Shown here in pieces: positions 26,675-35,852 of a DNA stretch of 64,000 nucleotides. A model generated the notes under the pieces. The model did not search any database, was not told where the DNA came from, and saw nothing but the letters and a program-made list of their open reading frames with translations. The first letter of the stretch is position 1; each line of letters opens with the position of its first letter. A program made the position numbers and the translations under genes. The DNA comes from Stieleria bergensis (GTDB lineage: Bacteria > Planctomycetota > Planctomycetia > Pirellulales > Pirellulaceae). The stretch lies in NCBI GenBank assembly GCA_007745635.1, contig CP036272.1, forward strand, positions 5,055,498 through 5,119,497. Reading direction: 5' to 3'.

Positions 26675-27739
26675 ATGTCTCACGATTCAGGCTCCGCCCA
26701 TCCAGGAAACGAAAATTTGGGAAACGAAAATTTGGGAAAACCCAAATTAGCCATCACGGTGGGAGACGCTGCTGGAATCGGCCCGGAACTGGCACTCCAA
26801 GCGGCGGCTGCCCCACAGGTCTTGCAAATCGCCCAGCCGTTGCTGGTCGGGCCAGCTGCAGTGTTGCGACGCGTCGCACAGCAGCTCGATTTACCGCTGC
26901 CTCCGGTCCTGGACCGTGAAATGATTGCGGCAAGGAAATGTCCGTCGGAGTCTGCATCGATCGTCAGTGTGGGTGACTTGGAAGCCACCAACGTCCAACC
27001 AGGATCGTTCAGCGCGGCGACGGGATGGGCTTCATTCCAAGCCGTCGACCAATCGATTGCTTGGGCCCGCGCGGGGGTGATCGATGGCATCGTGACCGGT
27101 CCGATTCAGAAAGAAGCGTGGCATGCCGCAGAGGCTCCCTTTCTAGGACACACTGAATTGCTGGCCGATCGCTGTGGCATTGATGAGTACTGCATGATGC
27201 TGACGGGGTCGGAATGTTCGACAGTATTGGTCACCATCCATCAGCCGCTGGTTGATGCGATTGCCAGCCTGAGCGTTGCGTCGATTGAACGAGCGATTCG
27301 CCTGGCCGGACAGGCGATGCAAAAGCGACATCAACGATCGCCTCGGATCACCGTACTGGGCTTGAATCCCCATGCGGGTGAAAACGGTTTGATCAGTCAC
27401 GGTGAAGAAGAACGCTTGATTCAACCTGCCATCGACCGCGTGCGAGCATGGAGCCAGCAGCAAGGCTGGCAATGGCAGATCACCGATCCGGTGCCTCCTG
27501 ACACGGCGTTCACTCCGGCAATGCGCCGGCAAACGGATGTCCATGTCTGCATGTATCACGACCAGGGACTGATCCCGCTGAAGGCTCTCTCGTTTGATGA
27601 TGGCGTCAACGTGACCTTGGGGCTGCCCATCGTCCGCACCAGCGTGGATCATGGCACCGCAATGGACTTGGCGTGGCAGGGAACGGCGAGTGTGACTAGC
27701 ATGTTGTCCGCAATCTCACTCGCTGCCGAACTCGCGTAA
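26675..27739 (+). CDS. pdxA: 4-hydroxythreonine-4-phosphate dehydrogenase PdxA
   Basis: 354 residues from ATG 26675; an upstream in-frame start at 26627 adds 16 residues with no homology. Signature segments: ITVGDAAGIGPEL, VTGPIQKEAWH, FLGHTELLA, LGLNPHAGENG, YHDQGLIPLK and GLPIVRTSVDHGTAMDLAW; the metal-binding His residues lie in these. It oxidises 4-phosphohydroxy-L-threonine with NAD(P) in deoxyxylulose-5-phosphate-dependent pyridoxal phosphate synthesis. A 15-bp duplication (26705-26734) doubles NENLG before the domain. GDAAGIGPE replaces the usual GDPAGIGPE. Monocistronic. Confidence 0.93.
   Translation: MSHDSGSAHPGNENLGNENLGKPKLAITVGDAAGIGPELALQAAAAPQVLQIAQPLLVGPAAVLRRVAQQLDLPLPPVLDREMIAARKCPSESASIVSVGDLEATNVQPGSFSAATGWASFQAVDQSIAWARAGVIDGIVTGPIQKEAWHAAEAPFLGHTELLADRCGIDEYCMMLTGSECSTVLVTIHQPLVDAIASLSVASIERAIRLAGQAMQKRHQRSPRITVLGLNPHAGENGLISHGEEERLIQPAIDRVRAWSQQQGWQWQITDPVPPDTAFTPAMRRQTDVHVCMYHDQGLIPLKALSFDDGVNVTLGLPIVRTSVDHGTAMDLAWQGTASVTSMLSAISLAAELA
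26705..26734 (+). repeat. 15-bp tandem duplication in the pdxA 5' end
   Basis: ggaaacgaaaatttg occurs twice head to tail, doubling five residues of the disordered N-terminus. Confidence 0.9.
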
Positions 27740-27822
27740 CGGAGCGCCGCAGTGGCGACGACCGAATCGCGAGACTTGATCCCACTGGCCCCGATTACTT
27801 CTTTGTCTGACTTGCGTTAAGT

Positions 27823-29583
27823 ATGCCCTCCCCTGTCGAGTCACCGATCAACGAGCATCCCGATCACACCGTTTCAGGCACTGCGGCCAAGCATGCCTGG
27901 TGGTGGATCGCATTAGAGGTCATCGCCTTTGTCGGCCTCTGTTACCTTTATGCCAGCGCCCCGGCACCGGCCGTCAATGAAGCTCACTATTTAATCAAAG
28001 CGAAAAACTTCTGGGACAGTTCGTTTTGCAGCAATGATTTCTTTGTGACCTCTGGCAAAGCTCATACCACGTTCTATGCGTTATTTGGCTGGCCCACGCT
28101 GTTTTTCTCGCTGTCAACGACCGCTTGGATCGGTCGATTGATCGCGTGGGCCATGGTGGGATTTGGGCTTCAGCAATGTTGTCAGCGATTGAAGTTGCCA
28201 GTGTTTTCCAGCACGATTGTCGCCCTCCTCTGGATCGCTGGCATTCAAGCAGGCAACTTCGCTGGCGAATGGGTGATTGGTGGGATTGAAGGCAAAGTGC
28301 CTGCATATGGACTGGCGCTCGTGGGACTTTCACGCGTCATCGGGCGTCAATGGAAACAAGCCTGGATCTGGTTTGGCATGTCGTCGGCTTTCCATGTTTT
28401 AACGGGCGGCTGGTGCGTGGTCGCTGCGGCGATCTGCTTTGTCGTCACCGAACGGGGCTCCGCTTGGCTGCCTCGTTTGCGACTGCCACCGGCCAGAGAT
28501 TCCCAAACAAAAGCAGCACCGTTTTTCTGTTGGCAACTTTTTGCCGGTGGCGCGATCGCATTGTTTGGTTTGGTCCCCGCGGTGATGTTGATGCGTGGAG
28601 TGTCGACGGAAGACGCCACCTTGGCCGCACATATTTATGGTTCGTTTCGTTTGCCGCACCATTTGTTGCCGACGCGATTTCCGACCCTCTGGTACTTGCG
28701 ATTTTCTGCGCTCGTTGTGTTGTTGCTGCTGTTCTTGCCACGCCAGACTCATCGGCCTGATCGCGTCCAAGAATCGGCGGATTCCAACGGAGCTGCGGCC
28801 CGCTTGTTTTACTTCGCATTGGCCACACTGCTGATCGCTGGCTGTGGGTTGGTGATCGGTTACAGTTACCACTGGAACCCGGATTTTGCGGTCAAGCTTT
28901 CCAAGTACTATTGGTTTCGTCTCAGTGATGCGATCGTCCCTCTGACAGTTGCCCTGCTGGTCATTCGCTGGCTATCGGAACGTCCAGTGAGTGTTCCCCG
29001 TCCGTTAGGATTGGATCTGATGGCGAAAGGCGCGATCGCGCTGGGCATTGTGATCTTCACTTGGGGTGCGGTGCAGTCCGCTCGCTTTGGCATTCCCAAG
29101 TCCTGTCGCCACCGCTACCTGGGCATCGGCAATGAGCCGGGTGCCGGCATCCAGCGCAAGCGTTTCGCTGATTGGCTAGCACTTTGTGATTGGGTTCGCA
29201 TTGCGACGCCGGAAGACGAAGTCTTCATCACACCGAGACAACAGCAAACGTTCAAGTGGTATGCTCAGCGGGCCGAGGTCGTGAACTGGAAAGATGTCCC
29301 GCAAGACGCTCAGTCATTGTTGCAATGGAAACAGCGTTACGATCATCTCTTTCAACGTCAGCAAGGGGACCTGACCTATTACACGGTCCGCGTTCCGATT
29401 GACTATCGCAAGCTAAGAGACTTTCGAGCCACCTACGGCGTTCGGTTCATGGTGGTCGACAATCGCGTCGTCAGCCCCTTTGCTGAAGTGGATCAGTTGC
29501 CATTGATCAAGATTTATCCCGTTGGCGAGCAAGAGAACGACACCTTCAGCGTGTATGAACTGCCTTACGGTCACAATCGCTAA
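27823..29583 (+). CDS. Polytopic membrane protein (DUF6798-like)
   Basis: 586 residues from ATG 27823. About ten hydrophobic helices between residues 25 and 420, then a ~165-residue soluble C-terminal domain. The N-terminal pattern NEAHYLIKAKNFWDSSFCSNDFFVTSGKAHTTFY, with acidic residues after the first helix, resembles the GT-C-like planctomycete family DUF6798. Such proteins may transfer or flip lipid-linked sugars, but nothing proves this here. Not obviously in an operon; pdxA ends 83 bp upstream. Confidence 0.65.
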   Translation: MPSPVESPINEHPDHTVSGTAAKHAWWWIALEVIAFVGLCYLYASAPAPAVNEAHYLIKAKNFWDSSFCSNDFFVTSGKAHTTFYALFGWPTLFFSLSTTAWIGRLIAWAMVGFGLQQCCQRLKLPVFSSTIVALLWIAGIQAGNFAGEWVIGGIEGKVPAYGLALVGLSRVIGRQWKQAWIWFGMSSAFHVLTGGWCVVAAAICFVVTERGSAWLPRLRLPPARDSQTKAAPFFCWQLFAGGAIALFGLVPAVMLMRGVSTEDATLAAHIYGSFRLPHHLLPTRFPTLWYLRFSALVVLLLLFLPRQTHRPDRVQESADSNGAAARLFYFALATLLIAGCGLVIGYSYHWNPDFAVKLSKYYWFRLSDAIVPLTVALLVIRWLSERPVSVPRPLGLDLMAKGAIALGIVIFTWGAVQSARFGIPKSCRHRYLGIGNEPGAGIQRKRFADWLALCDWVRIATPEDEVFITPRQQQTFKWYAQRAEVVNWKDVPQDAQSLLQWKQRYDHLFQRQQGDLTYYTVRVPIDYRKLRDFRATYGVRFMVVDNRVVSPFAEVDQLPLIKIYPVGEQENDTFSVYELPYGHNR

Positions 29584-29841
29584 ACCGCCAGGGGCTTGAT
29601 CGCAGTTCAAGCAAATCACACCATAGCTTGAGTGAAAACATGACCATCCATCAACACGGTCAAGCGATTGACGGTCCATAAACCCTTCGCCTCGCCGCCT
29701 GAAACTTGCAGCTACCCGCAGACTTCGGTTCCATTCATTCTCACACTGTGCTTCCAATGGAGGTCGCGATCGGCGACAATGATCTTAGGCGTTGTGGATC
29801 GAGTGACTGGCTTGTGGATGCTTTTGATGAGAGGCTGAACC

Positions 29842-31068
29842 GTGTTGAACCTTCGATGTTTGCTGCCAGCTTTGGCGCTCGTGCTTTGTTCTTCTCTAGC
29901 AGACGCTCAGCTGCACGTTCAGCGTGTTGCCGAGTTTCCGTCCCCGGGCGCAACCTCTCCCCGGTTCAACGGGGCTCGCGCCCTCAAACTCTCTGCGGAT
30001 GGCAAAACACTGATCGCCGCCTTCTATGGCTGCTGGGCTCAGCTGTTTAACTTGGTCGATCACCAGCCCGTTGGCGCTGCATTTAGAACGTCCGGCGATG
30101 GGCAAGTCGGCTTCGTCAATGATGCCATCGCGTACACCGCCGATTGGAATTCCATGCGACTCTGGGATACCAGCACAGGCAAACAGCTAGGTGAGGCCAT
30201 CCCGCATGAACTGCGTGAAGACACCATCATCTCACCAGCGATTAGCTCGCAAGGCAACTTAATTGCGACTCGGGCAACAATGAAATCGGTCCAACTTCGC
30301 GACGTCAAAACGCATCAACTGATCGGTGACCCCATCAGCTATGCAAGCAACGTGAGTGCCATGCGATTTAGCGCCGATGGCACTCGCTTGCTAGTCCTGT
30401 CTGGCGGGTCACTGCACGCAATCGATACGCTTACCGGGCAGCAAGTCGCTGGGCCATTCAAGTCGGGATGGCGATTCCACTTGTTCTCTCAAGCAAACAA
30501 ACTGGTCACCACAGAGACAAACAACGGCTCGCCTCAGCTTGTCATTCGCTCAACCGATCAGCAAGGTTGGCCCGAAACTCATCGCGTTGACTTGCCCGGC
30601 AACACCAAACACGTGTTCGAACTAGATGACAGTCAAATCTTGGTGCAAGTTTCCAAACCTGATTACAAGCCGGCCCTGTTCATTCTTGATCTCAATCAGC
30701 CTGACTTAAGTTCCGAAGTCAAAACGGATGCCGATCGCGCCTTTTCGATCATTGTCCCAGAGAACAAGCAATACTGGATCTGTAGCAACATCCATGACAT
30801 CCGCTGTCAGAAATTTGGTGACCCAAAACCCGTTTGGCTCAAGCGGGTTCCGTCCAGTGGATACGACCAGCCGGTGTTCCCGCTCAGCAATCAGCACTTC
30901 ATCATTCGCGACAAGCAAAAGACCTTTGGCATCAATAAAATCTCCGATGGCTCTCAAGTCTGGACTCGCCCCGGCGTTCGACGCTTTCAGCACAGCGACA
31001 ACACGATTGCATTAGGCACCGAGGCTGGGATCGAGATTTGGGCGTATCAAGAAGACGACCAGCCATGA
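29842..31068 (+). CDS. Secreted WD40-like beta-propeller protein
   Basis: 408 residues from GTG 29842, with GAGAGG 6 nt upstream. Signal peptide MLNLRCLLPALALVLCSSLADA. Degenerate WD/propeller blades run through the protein: ARALKLSADGKTLIAAF, MRLWDTSTGKQLGEAI, VSAMRFSADGTRLLVLS and SLHAIDTLTGQQVAGPF. The last third is less regular. No catalytic motif; probably an extracytoplasmic binding or scaffold protein. Function unknown. Confidence 0.75.
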   Translation: MLNLRCLLPALALVLCSSLADAQLHVQRVAEFPSPGATSPRFNGARALKLSADGKTLIAAFYGCWAQLFNLVDHQPVGAAFRTSGDGQVGFVNDAIAYTADWNSMRLWDTSTGKQLGEAIPHELREDTIISPAISSQGNLIATRATMKSVQLRDVKTHQLIGDPISYASNVSAMRFSADGTRLLVLSGGSLHAIDTLTGQQVAGPFKSGWRFHLFSQANKLVTTETNNGSPQLVIRSTDQQGWPETHRVDLPGNTKHVFELDDSQILVQVSKPDYKPALFILDLNQPDLSSEVKTDADRAFSIIVPENKQYWICSNIHDIRCQKFGDPKPVWLKRVPSSGYDQPVFPLSNQHFIIRDKQKTFGINKISDGSQVWTRPGVRRFQHSDNTIALGTEAGIEIWAYQEDDQP

Positions 31069-31478
31069 GAACGTTTTTTGCGAAGCCTGATCCCAACGTC
31101 CGGCACACTTTTCAGGGGACCGGCAACAGGAACACGCAGCTGGCCCATCTGCTGGTTACGAACCGCGATGCCGGCTTTTGACCGGTGGGCGTTTCATTCA
31201 CACTCGCTACCGGGAATGCCCCGACTGAATGGTTGGACTGAAATGCTTGGGCTGAGATGCTTGGGCTGAAATGTCGGGACTGAAAAGCGTGTTGCAGACA
31301 AGCGAATGGCAGTTTTCTCGAAACTTGCCTGCACTGATCAGCGCGACAAACTCGCGTGAAATGTTAAAACATGGACACCTAGCCCGCCCTGATTCTTCAA
31401 TCGATGATCCTACCAATCATCGCCCATTACATCGCAGCGGCATTTGATGCGCGAGAAAACATCCAGGAATCCAGCTTC
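31069..31478. other. Intergenic region upstream of the ThuA gene
   Basis: No gene supported. Contains the degenerate tandem repeat at 31223-31290. The ThuA frame extends upstream to 31404 but that part is unlikely to be translated. Confidence 0.4.
31223..31290. repeat. Degenerate ~15-bp tandem repeat, about five units
   Basis: Units around CTGAAATGCTTGGG: ctgaatggttgga, ctgaaatgcttggg, ctgagatgcttggg, ctgaaatgtcggga, ctgaaaag. Non-coding and imperfect, suggesting an older array than the minisatellite at 40 kb. Confidence 0.7.
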
Positions 31479-32531
31479 ATGAATCGATTCATTTTCACTC
31501 TGATTTGCATTGGCCTGATGGCGTTTGCCGACGATCGTTGGGCTGGTGCCCAGGAGGTTGCACGCCCAGAGCCCCCGGTTCCATCAAGCGAACCGTGGCT
31601 GACCTTCCCGGGTGCTGACGGACCAGGAAAAGGGAAGCATGTTGTGTTGATTGCCGCAGACCAGGAGTACCGCAGCGAGCAGTCGATGCCGATGCTTGCC
31701 AAAGTCCTCGCTCAGCATCATGGGTTTGACTGTACGGTCCTGTTTTCTGTTAACGATGAGGGGGAAGTGGATCCAACCTTGCCGGCGCCATTCAAAGACA
31801 AAGCGAAACGGCATCGGATCCCAGGACTGCAGTCTCTCGCCGACGCCGACTGTGTCATTTGGCTGTCGCGTTTTATGCAGCTTCCCGATGATCAAATGCA
31901 ACACTTCCATGATTACTTTGATGCGGGTAAGCCACTGATTGCACTACGAACGGCCAATCACGGATTCTACGGCGGCAAGCAATACCGAAAAGCTGACAAG
32001 AACGTTCCACTGCGTGATCTGCTGGGCGGCACGTTCATGGGGCATCACGGCGGTTGGCATCGTGAATCAACGCAGGGCATCATCGTCGACGCCAACAAGA
32101 CCCATCCAATCCTGGTCGGTGTGGATGACATTTGGGGCACTTCTGATGTCTATCGTTGTCACAGCGACAGGTTTCCCTTTCCAAAGGACTGTCGGGCGCT
32201 GGTGCTGGGACAACCGCTCATCAATCTGGAACGGAACGCGCCGCCGAACAAAGACAAGGAGCCACTTCCAATCGCTTGGACCAAAACGTGGGTAGGCAAC
32301 CAAGGTCGCCCCTCACGGATTTTCCACTTCACCATGGGCTCGGCCGTGGACTTCCAGAACGCCGGAGTCCGAAGACTAACGATCAACGGCGTCTACTGGG
32401 GACTGGGAATGGAAGAAATGATTCGCCCCGAGAGTTCGGTTGAGATCGTTGGTCACTACGAGCCACTGAAAGCGGGATTCAACTACGAAACGCTGAACGT
32501 CAAACCTCGCAAGGTGGAATTTTACAAGTGA
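31479..32531 (+). CDS. Secreted ThuA-domain protein
   Basis: 350 residues from ATG 31479 (AGGA at 31465-31468), which gives the signal peptide MNRFIFTLICIGLMAFA; the frame opens at 31404 but the extra 25 residues would bury it. The ThuA fold (class-I glutamine amidotransferase-like) spans residues ~50-290: KHVVLIAADQEYRSEQSMPMLAK, DADCVIWLSRFMQLP, HDYFDAGKPLIALRTANHGF and the HHGGWHRE segment. ThuA proteins are associated with trehalose and other sugar utilisation, and planctomycetes have many exported copies. No catalytic Cys is evident. Specific role unknown. Confidence 0.8.
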   Translation: MNRFIFTLICIGLMAFADDRWAGAQEVARPEPPVPSSEPWLTFPGADGPGKGKHVVLIAADQEYRSEQSMPMLAKVLAQHHGFDCTVLFSVNDEGEVDPTLPAPFKDKAKRHRIPGLQSLADADCVIWLSRFMQLPDDQMQHFHDYFDAGKPLIALRTANHGFYGGKQYRKADKNVPLRDLLGGTFMGHHGGWHRESTQGIIVDANKTHPILVGVDDIWGTSDVYRCHSDRFPFPKDCRALVLGQPLINLERNAPPNKDKEPLPIAWTKTWVGNQGRPSRIFHFTMGSAVDFQNAGVRRLTINGVYWGLGMEEMIRPESSVEIVGHYEPLKAGFNYETLNVKPRKVEFYK

Positions 32532-32643
32532 CCATCAGCGATCCGCTAAGCAAGTTTTGTTGACAGCGTTTTCGGCCTGCGGCGACCACGAACCCCGAGC
32601 GATCCCAAGAATCTCTGGGTGATAAAAACCGTTTCGCAGGGTC

Positions 32644-32659
32644 CCGTGCTCGCACGCAC
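32644..32659 (-). repeat. GTGCGTGC-NN-GCAC repeat, copy D
   Basis: On the minus strand reads GTGCGTGCGAGCACGG, the core of the family at 32740, 32781 and 34587. Confidence 0.7.
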
Positions 32660-32739
32660 TGTTTTGAAGATCTTCGAGTCCGGTGGTGCGGATGCGGAAA
32701 ATCCACGTGATTGCGGCCCAACGGTGCGCTGCCATTTCA

Positions 32740-32770
32740 TTGGTGCGTGCAAGCACGGCACCGTACGAAC
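32740..32770 (+). repeat. GTGCGTGC-NN-GCAC repeat, copy A
   Basis: ttggtgcgtgcaagcacggc followed by accgtacgaac; folds as GGTGC...GCACC around an inner GTGC-AA-GCAC palindrome. Nearly identical to the copy at 34587-34617. Confidence 0.8.
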
Positions 32771-32780
32771 GGCGCGTCTA

Positions 32781-32807
32781 TTGGTGCGTGCGCGCACGGC
32801 AACCTAC
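32781..32807 (+). repeat. GTGCGTGC-NN-GCAC repeat, copy B
   Basis: ttggtgcgtgcgcgcacggc then aacctac; 41 bp downstream of copy A in the same orientation. Confidence 0.8.
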
Positions 32808-32954
32808 CTCGCCGGCACTTTGTCCCTCGGGGCAGTGATCAGGCCCCGATGAGACAATCTTTGGCCACACGGCCCACTTGACGATTGCAACACCCCTCCA
32901 AATGTGGCAGCATAGCCTCTGTTGCAGATTCAAACACACAAACGAGGGGATTCG

Positions 32955-34499
32955 ATGTTGGCTCGGTTGAAGACCTACACACTGCTTGGAATTGAAGCGA
33001 TGGCTGTCGACGTGGAAGTGGATATCTCCACTGCCGCGATGCCCAAAACGATCCTCGTTGGGCTACCCGACGCGGCGGTCAAAGAATCCACTCACCGCGT
33101 CGAGCGAGCGATCGTGAACAGTGGGTTTGTTCGCCCCTTTGATCGCGTGGTGATCAACTTGGCGCCAGGTGATCTACCGAAACAAGCCGCATCGTTTGAT
33201 TTGCCGGTTGCGCTTGGCGTCCTGGCTGGCAGCGGTCAATTGGCCGCCGATCGTTTGGAGAACTACGCCATCATCGGGGAACTTGCCTTGGAAGGCATGA
33301 CGCGGCCGGTCAAGGGCTGCCTCTCGGTCGCGATCGAGGCCGCCAAACGCAGCGACGTCAAAGGCATCGTGCTGCCCACCGACAATGCCAATGAAGCCGC
33401 GGTCGTTGAAGGGCTCGAAGTGATCCCGGTCTCATCGCTCGCACAGGCGGTGGCTTTCTTTGCTGGCGAGCTGACCATCGATCCGGCCCCCAGTCGGCTG
33501 TCGGAACTGTTCCAACAATACAGCCAATACCCGATCGACTTTGCCGATGTGCGCGGCCAAGAGGCTGCCAAGCGAGCCATCACACTCGCCGCCGCAGGTC
33601 GGCATAACCTGTTGATGATTGGGCCACCGGGGAGCGGCAAAACGATGCTGGCCAAACGTGTGCCAACGGTATTGCCCATGCTAAGTGCCAGCGAATCAAT
33701 CGAAACCACGCGGATTTATTCGGCCCTAGGTCAGCTGCCCAAAGACCAACCACTGTTGGCCCAACGTCCCTATCGATCGCCACACCATACAATCAGTGAC
33801 GCAGGCCTAGTAGGCGGGGGCAATCCGCCCGCACCAGGCGAAATCAGCAAAGCGCATAACGGCGTCTTATTCTTAGATGAACTGCCTGAATTCAATCGCA
33901 AAACCCTGGAAGTGATGCGGCAACCGCTGGAAGACACCATTGTCACCATTTCCAGGGCCATGCGCAGCACAACCTTCCCGGCTGATTTCATGCTTGTTGC
34001 GGCCGCGAATCCGTGTCCCTGTGGTTATCGCAGCGATCCCCGTCGACACTGCAACTGCACACCGCCTCAGGTGGAAAAATACATCAACAAGATCAGCGGG
34101 CCTTTAGTGGATCGAATCGACATTCAAATCGAAGTCCCCGCAGTCCCTTTTGAAGAACTCTCCTCGTCCGGACACGGCACCAGCAGCCAATCGATGCGCG
34201 AACAGGTTGACCAAGCACGAGCCATTCAAGCGGAACGATTTGCGGACCAACCTGGCAACGTGCGATACAACGGATTAATGTCCAGCCGTCAGATTCGCAG
34301 CTTCTGCCAATTGGACAACGACTGTCGAGGCATTTTGCGTCACAGTGTTGAAGAGCTAGGCCTTTCTGCGCGAGCGCACGACAAAATTTTGCGACTCTCA
34401 CGAACGATCGCGGACTTGGATAACAGCGAACAGATCAACCAACTGCATTTAAGTGAAGCGATCAGCTACCGAAATCTCGATCGCGAGTTATGGGTCTAA
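32955..34499 (+). CDS. comM: ComM/YifB-family AAA+ ATPase (Mg-chelatase-like)
   Basis: 514 residues from ATG 32955, preceded by GAGGGG 5 nt upstream; the frame opens earlier at 32922. N-terminal ChlI-type domain (LGIEAMAVDVEVDIS...ILVGLPDAAVKESTHRV), Walker A GPPGSGKT, Walker B LFLDELPEF, the cysteine-containing ANPCPCGYRSDPRRHCNCTP insert and a Mg-chelatase C-terminal helical domain. ComM homologues are helicases that promote branch migration during natural transformation. Length and motifs are normal for the family. Flanked on both sides by the same dispersed repeat. Confidence 0.92.
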   Translation: MLARLKTYTLLGIEAMAVDVEVDISTAAMPKTILVGLPDAAVKESTHRVERAIVNSGFVRPFDRVVINLAPGDLPKQAASFDLPVALGVLAGSGQLAADRLENYAIIGELALEGMTRPVKGCLSVAIEAAKRSDVKGIVLPTDNANEAAVVEGLEVIPVSSLAQAVAFFAGELTIDPAPSRLSELFQQYSQYPIDFADVRGQEAAKRAITLAAAGRHNLLMIGPPGSGKTMLAKRVPTVLPMLSASESIETTRIYSALGQLPKDQPLLAQRPYRSPHHTISDAGLVGGGNPPAPGEISKAHNGVLFLDELPEFNRKTLEVMRQPLEDTIVTISRAMRSTTFPADFMLVAAANPCPCGYRSDPRRHCNCTPPQVEKYINKISGPLVDRIDIQIEVPAVPFEELSSSGHGTSSQSMREQVDQARAIQAERFADQPGNVRYNGLMSSRQIRSFCQLDNDCRGILRHSVEELGLSARAHDKILRLSRTIADLDNSEQINQLHLSEAISYRNLDRELWV

Positions 34500-34586
34500 A
34501 CCAGCATTGCTTTGAAGCTTTTCGGGTTAGCGAGGTGGGTGAGGGATTGTAGGCACCGATTATCTGCAGGGGTGTTTTTGGGGGCT

Positions 34587-34617
34587 TTGGTGCGTGCAAG
34601 CACAGCACCCTACGAAC
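34587..34617 (+). repeat. GTGCGTGC-NN-GCAC repeat, copy C
   Basis: ctttggtgcgtgcaagcaca followed by gcaccctacgaac; matches copy A almost base for base on the other side of comM. Confidence 0.8.
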
Positions 34618-34786
34618 ACTACCGAAACTTGGATCGCGAGCTATTATCAACTAGCAACGCGACCGGAAACGCTGCGATCGCTTGCTGAACGGGTCATCAC
34701 CGATGATCAAGTGCAAGTGACCAATGAACTTGAACCCATCCGCTGCCTCTGGTGGTGGCGATTCGATTGAAACGAGAACGACACTC

Positions 34787-35638
34787 ATGCTGGCCAACAA
34801 CACACGCCGCGCTTTTACTTTATTGGAACTGCTGGTCGTCATCGCGATCATCGGGATTCTGATCGCGATCGCGTTACCAGCCTTGCAATCGATGCGCGAG
34901 GCCTCTCGGCGGACACTCTGTGAATCCAAACAGTTCACCAGCGCGATCGCTTTTCAAGCCTATCATGATCGCTGGTCTCAATTTCCAGTGGGAACCATTG
35001 CTGCAACTGGACCGATTCAAAATGAGGCCAAAGGCGATCACCACAACTGGCTTGGCAGACTGATGGATCTGATGGACCAGCCAACCATCGGTGCAGAGAT
35101 TGATCGATCGGTCAGCATTTACGCCCCCATCAACGAACCAGTGTTGGCGCTGCGGTTTAGTGGGGCACAGTGTCCATCGTTCCCCATGATGCAAGAAAAC
35201 TTCACGAGCTATGCAGGCGTCCACCATCCAACCGAGACACCCATTGACGCAAATAATTGGGGAGTGTTTGTCATGAATACGCCGATTAGCAAAGATGACA
35301 TTACCGATGGATTGGCCAACACAATGTTCCTGTCGGAAAAGCTGCTCTATGCGGGCGATCTGGGTTGGCTGAGTGGAACGCGAGCGAGTCTGCGCAACAC
35401 CGGCGGCGGCATTCAGACTCCTCAAAGCCCCAAACCCAAATTCACCCTGACCACCGTTGGCTCGATCGGCGGGTACCATCCCGGTGGAATCAACGTGCTG
35501 ATGGGCAGCGGTGAAGTCCGCTTCCAAACGACCGGTACCGACCAAAGTATCTTAGAACAGATGGCCGATCGGCGCGACGCTCAGCTTGCACTGCAAAGGC
35601 AGCCCAGCGAACCGCTTGAACAACCGAGCGTGGAATGA
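34787..35638 (+). CDS. DUF1559 type IV pilin-like / pseudopilin protein
   Basis: 283 residues from ATG 34787; an in-frame ATG at 34724 would add 21 residues before the leader. The prepilin N-terminus RRAFTLLELLVVIAIIGILI (class III signal and hydrophobic helix) is followed by a globular domain with the DUF1559 hallmarks DITDGLANTMFLSEK and, near the C-terminus, GGYHPGGINVLMGSGEVRF (the H-x9-DG motif region). Planctomycetes carry large paralogous sets of these; they are probably processed by prepilin peptidase and surface-exposed, role unknown. Monocistronic. Confidence 0.9.
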   Translation: MLANNTRRAFTLLELLVVIAIIGILIAIALPALQSMREASRRTLCESKQFTSAIAFQAYHDRWSQFPVGTIAATGPIQNEAKGDHHNWLGRLMDLMDQPTIGAEIDRSVSIYAPINEPVLALRFSGAQCPSFPMMQENFTSYAGVHHPTETPIDANNWGVFVMNTPISKDDITDGLANTMFLSEKLLYAGDLGWLSGTRASLRNTGGGIQTPQSPKPKFTLTTVGSIGGYHPGGINVLMGSGEVRFQTTGTDQSILEQMADRRDAQLALQRQPSEPLEQPSVE

Positions 35639-35852
35639 TGCAAGCAAAGTCACCGAGCAAAACCGGGGACGCCGCATTCCGCCCCCAAAAATTGGAGTCG
35701 TCGTGTGTGTGCTTACACGGCGGTGAAACGACAGATTAGGCGGGCTGGGAAGCCTAGGGGGCGAGATTAGAAAATCGCTCTTGCAGTGATCCGCTGGCAG
35801 TCGCTACCAACGCCTTTCCCCACCTTGCCAGTCACTTGCTTCATCGCAGCCC

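Larger units (their letters stand above)
32532..32954. other. Intergenic region carrying three dispersed-repeat copies
   Basis: Holds repeats at 32644-32659, 32740-32770 and 32781-32807. No gene; short minus-strand frames are shadows of the repeats. Confidence 0.5.
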
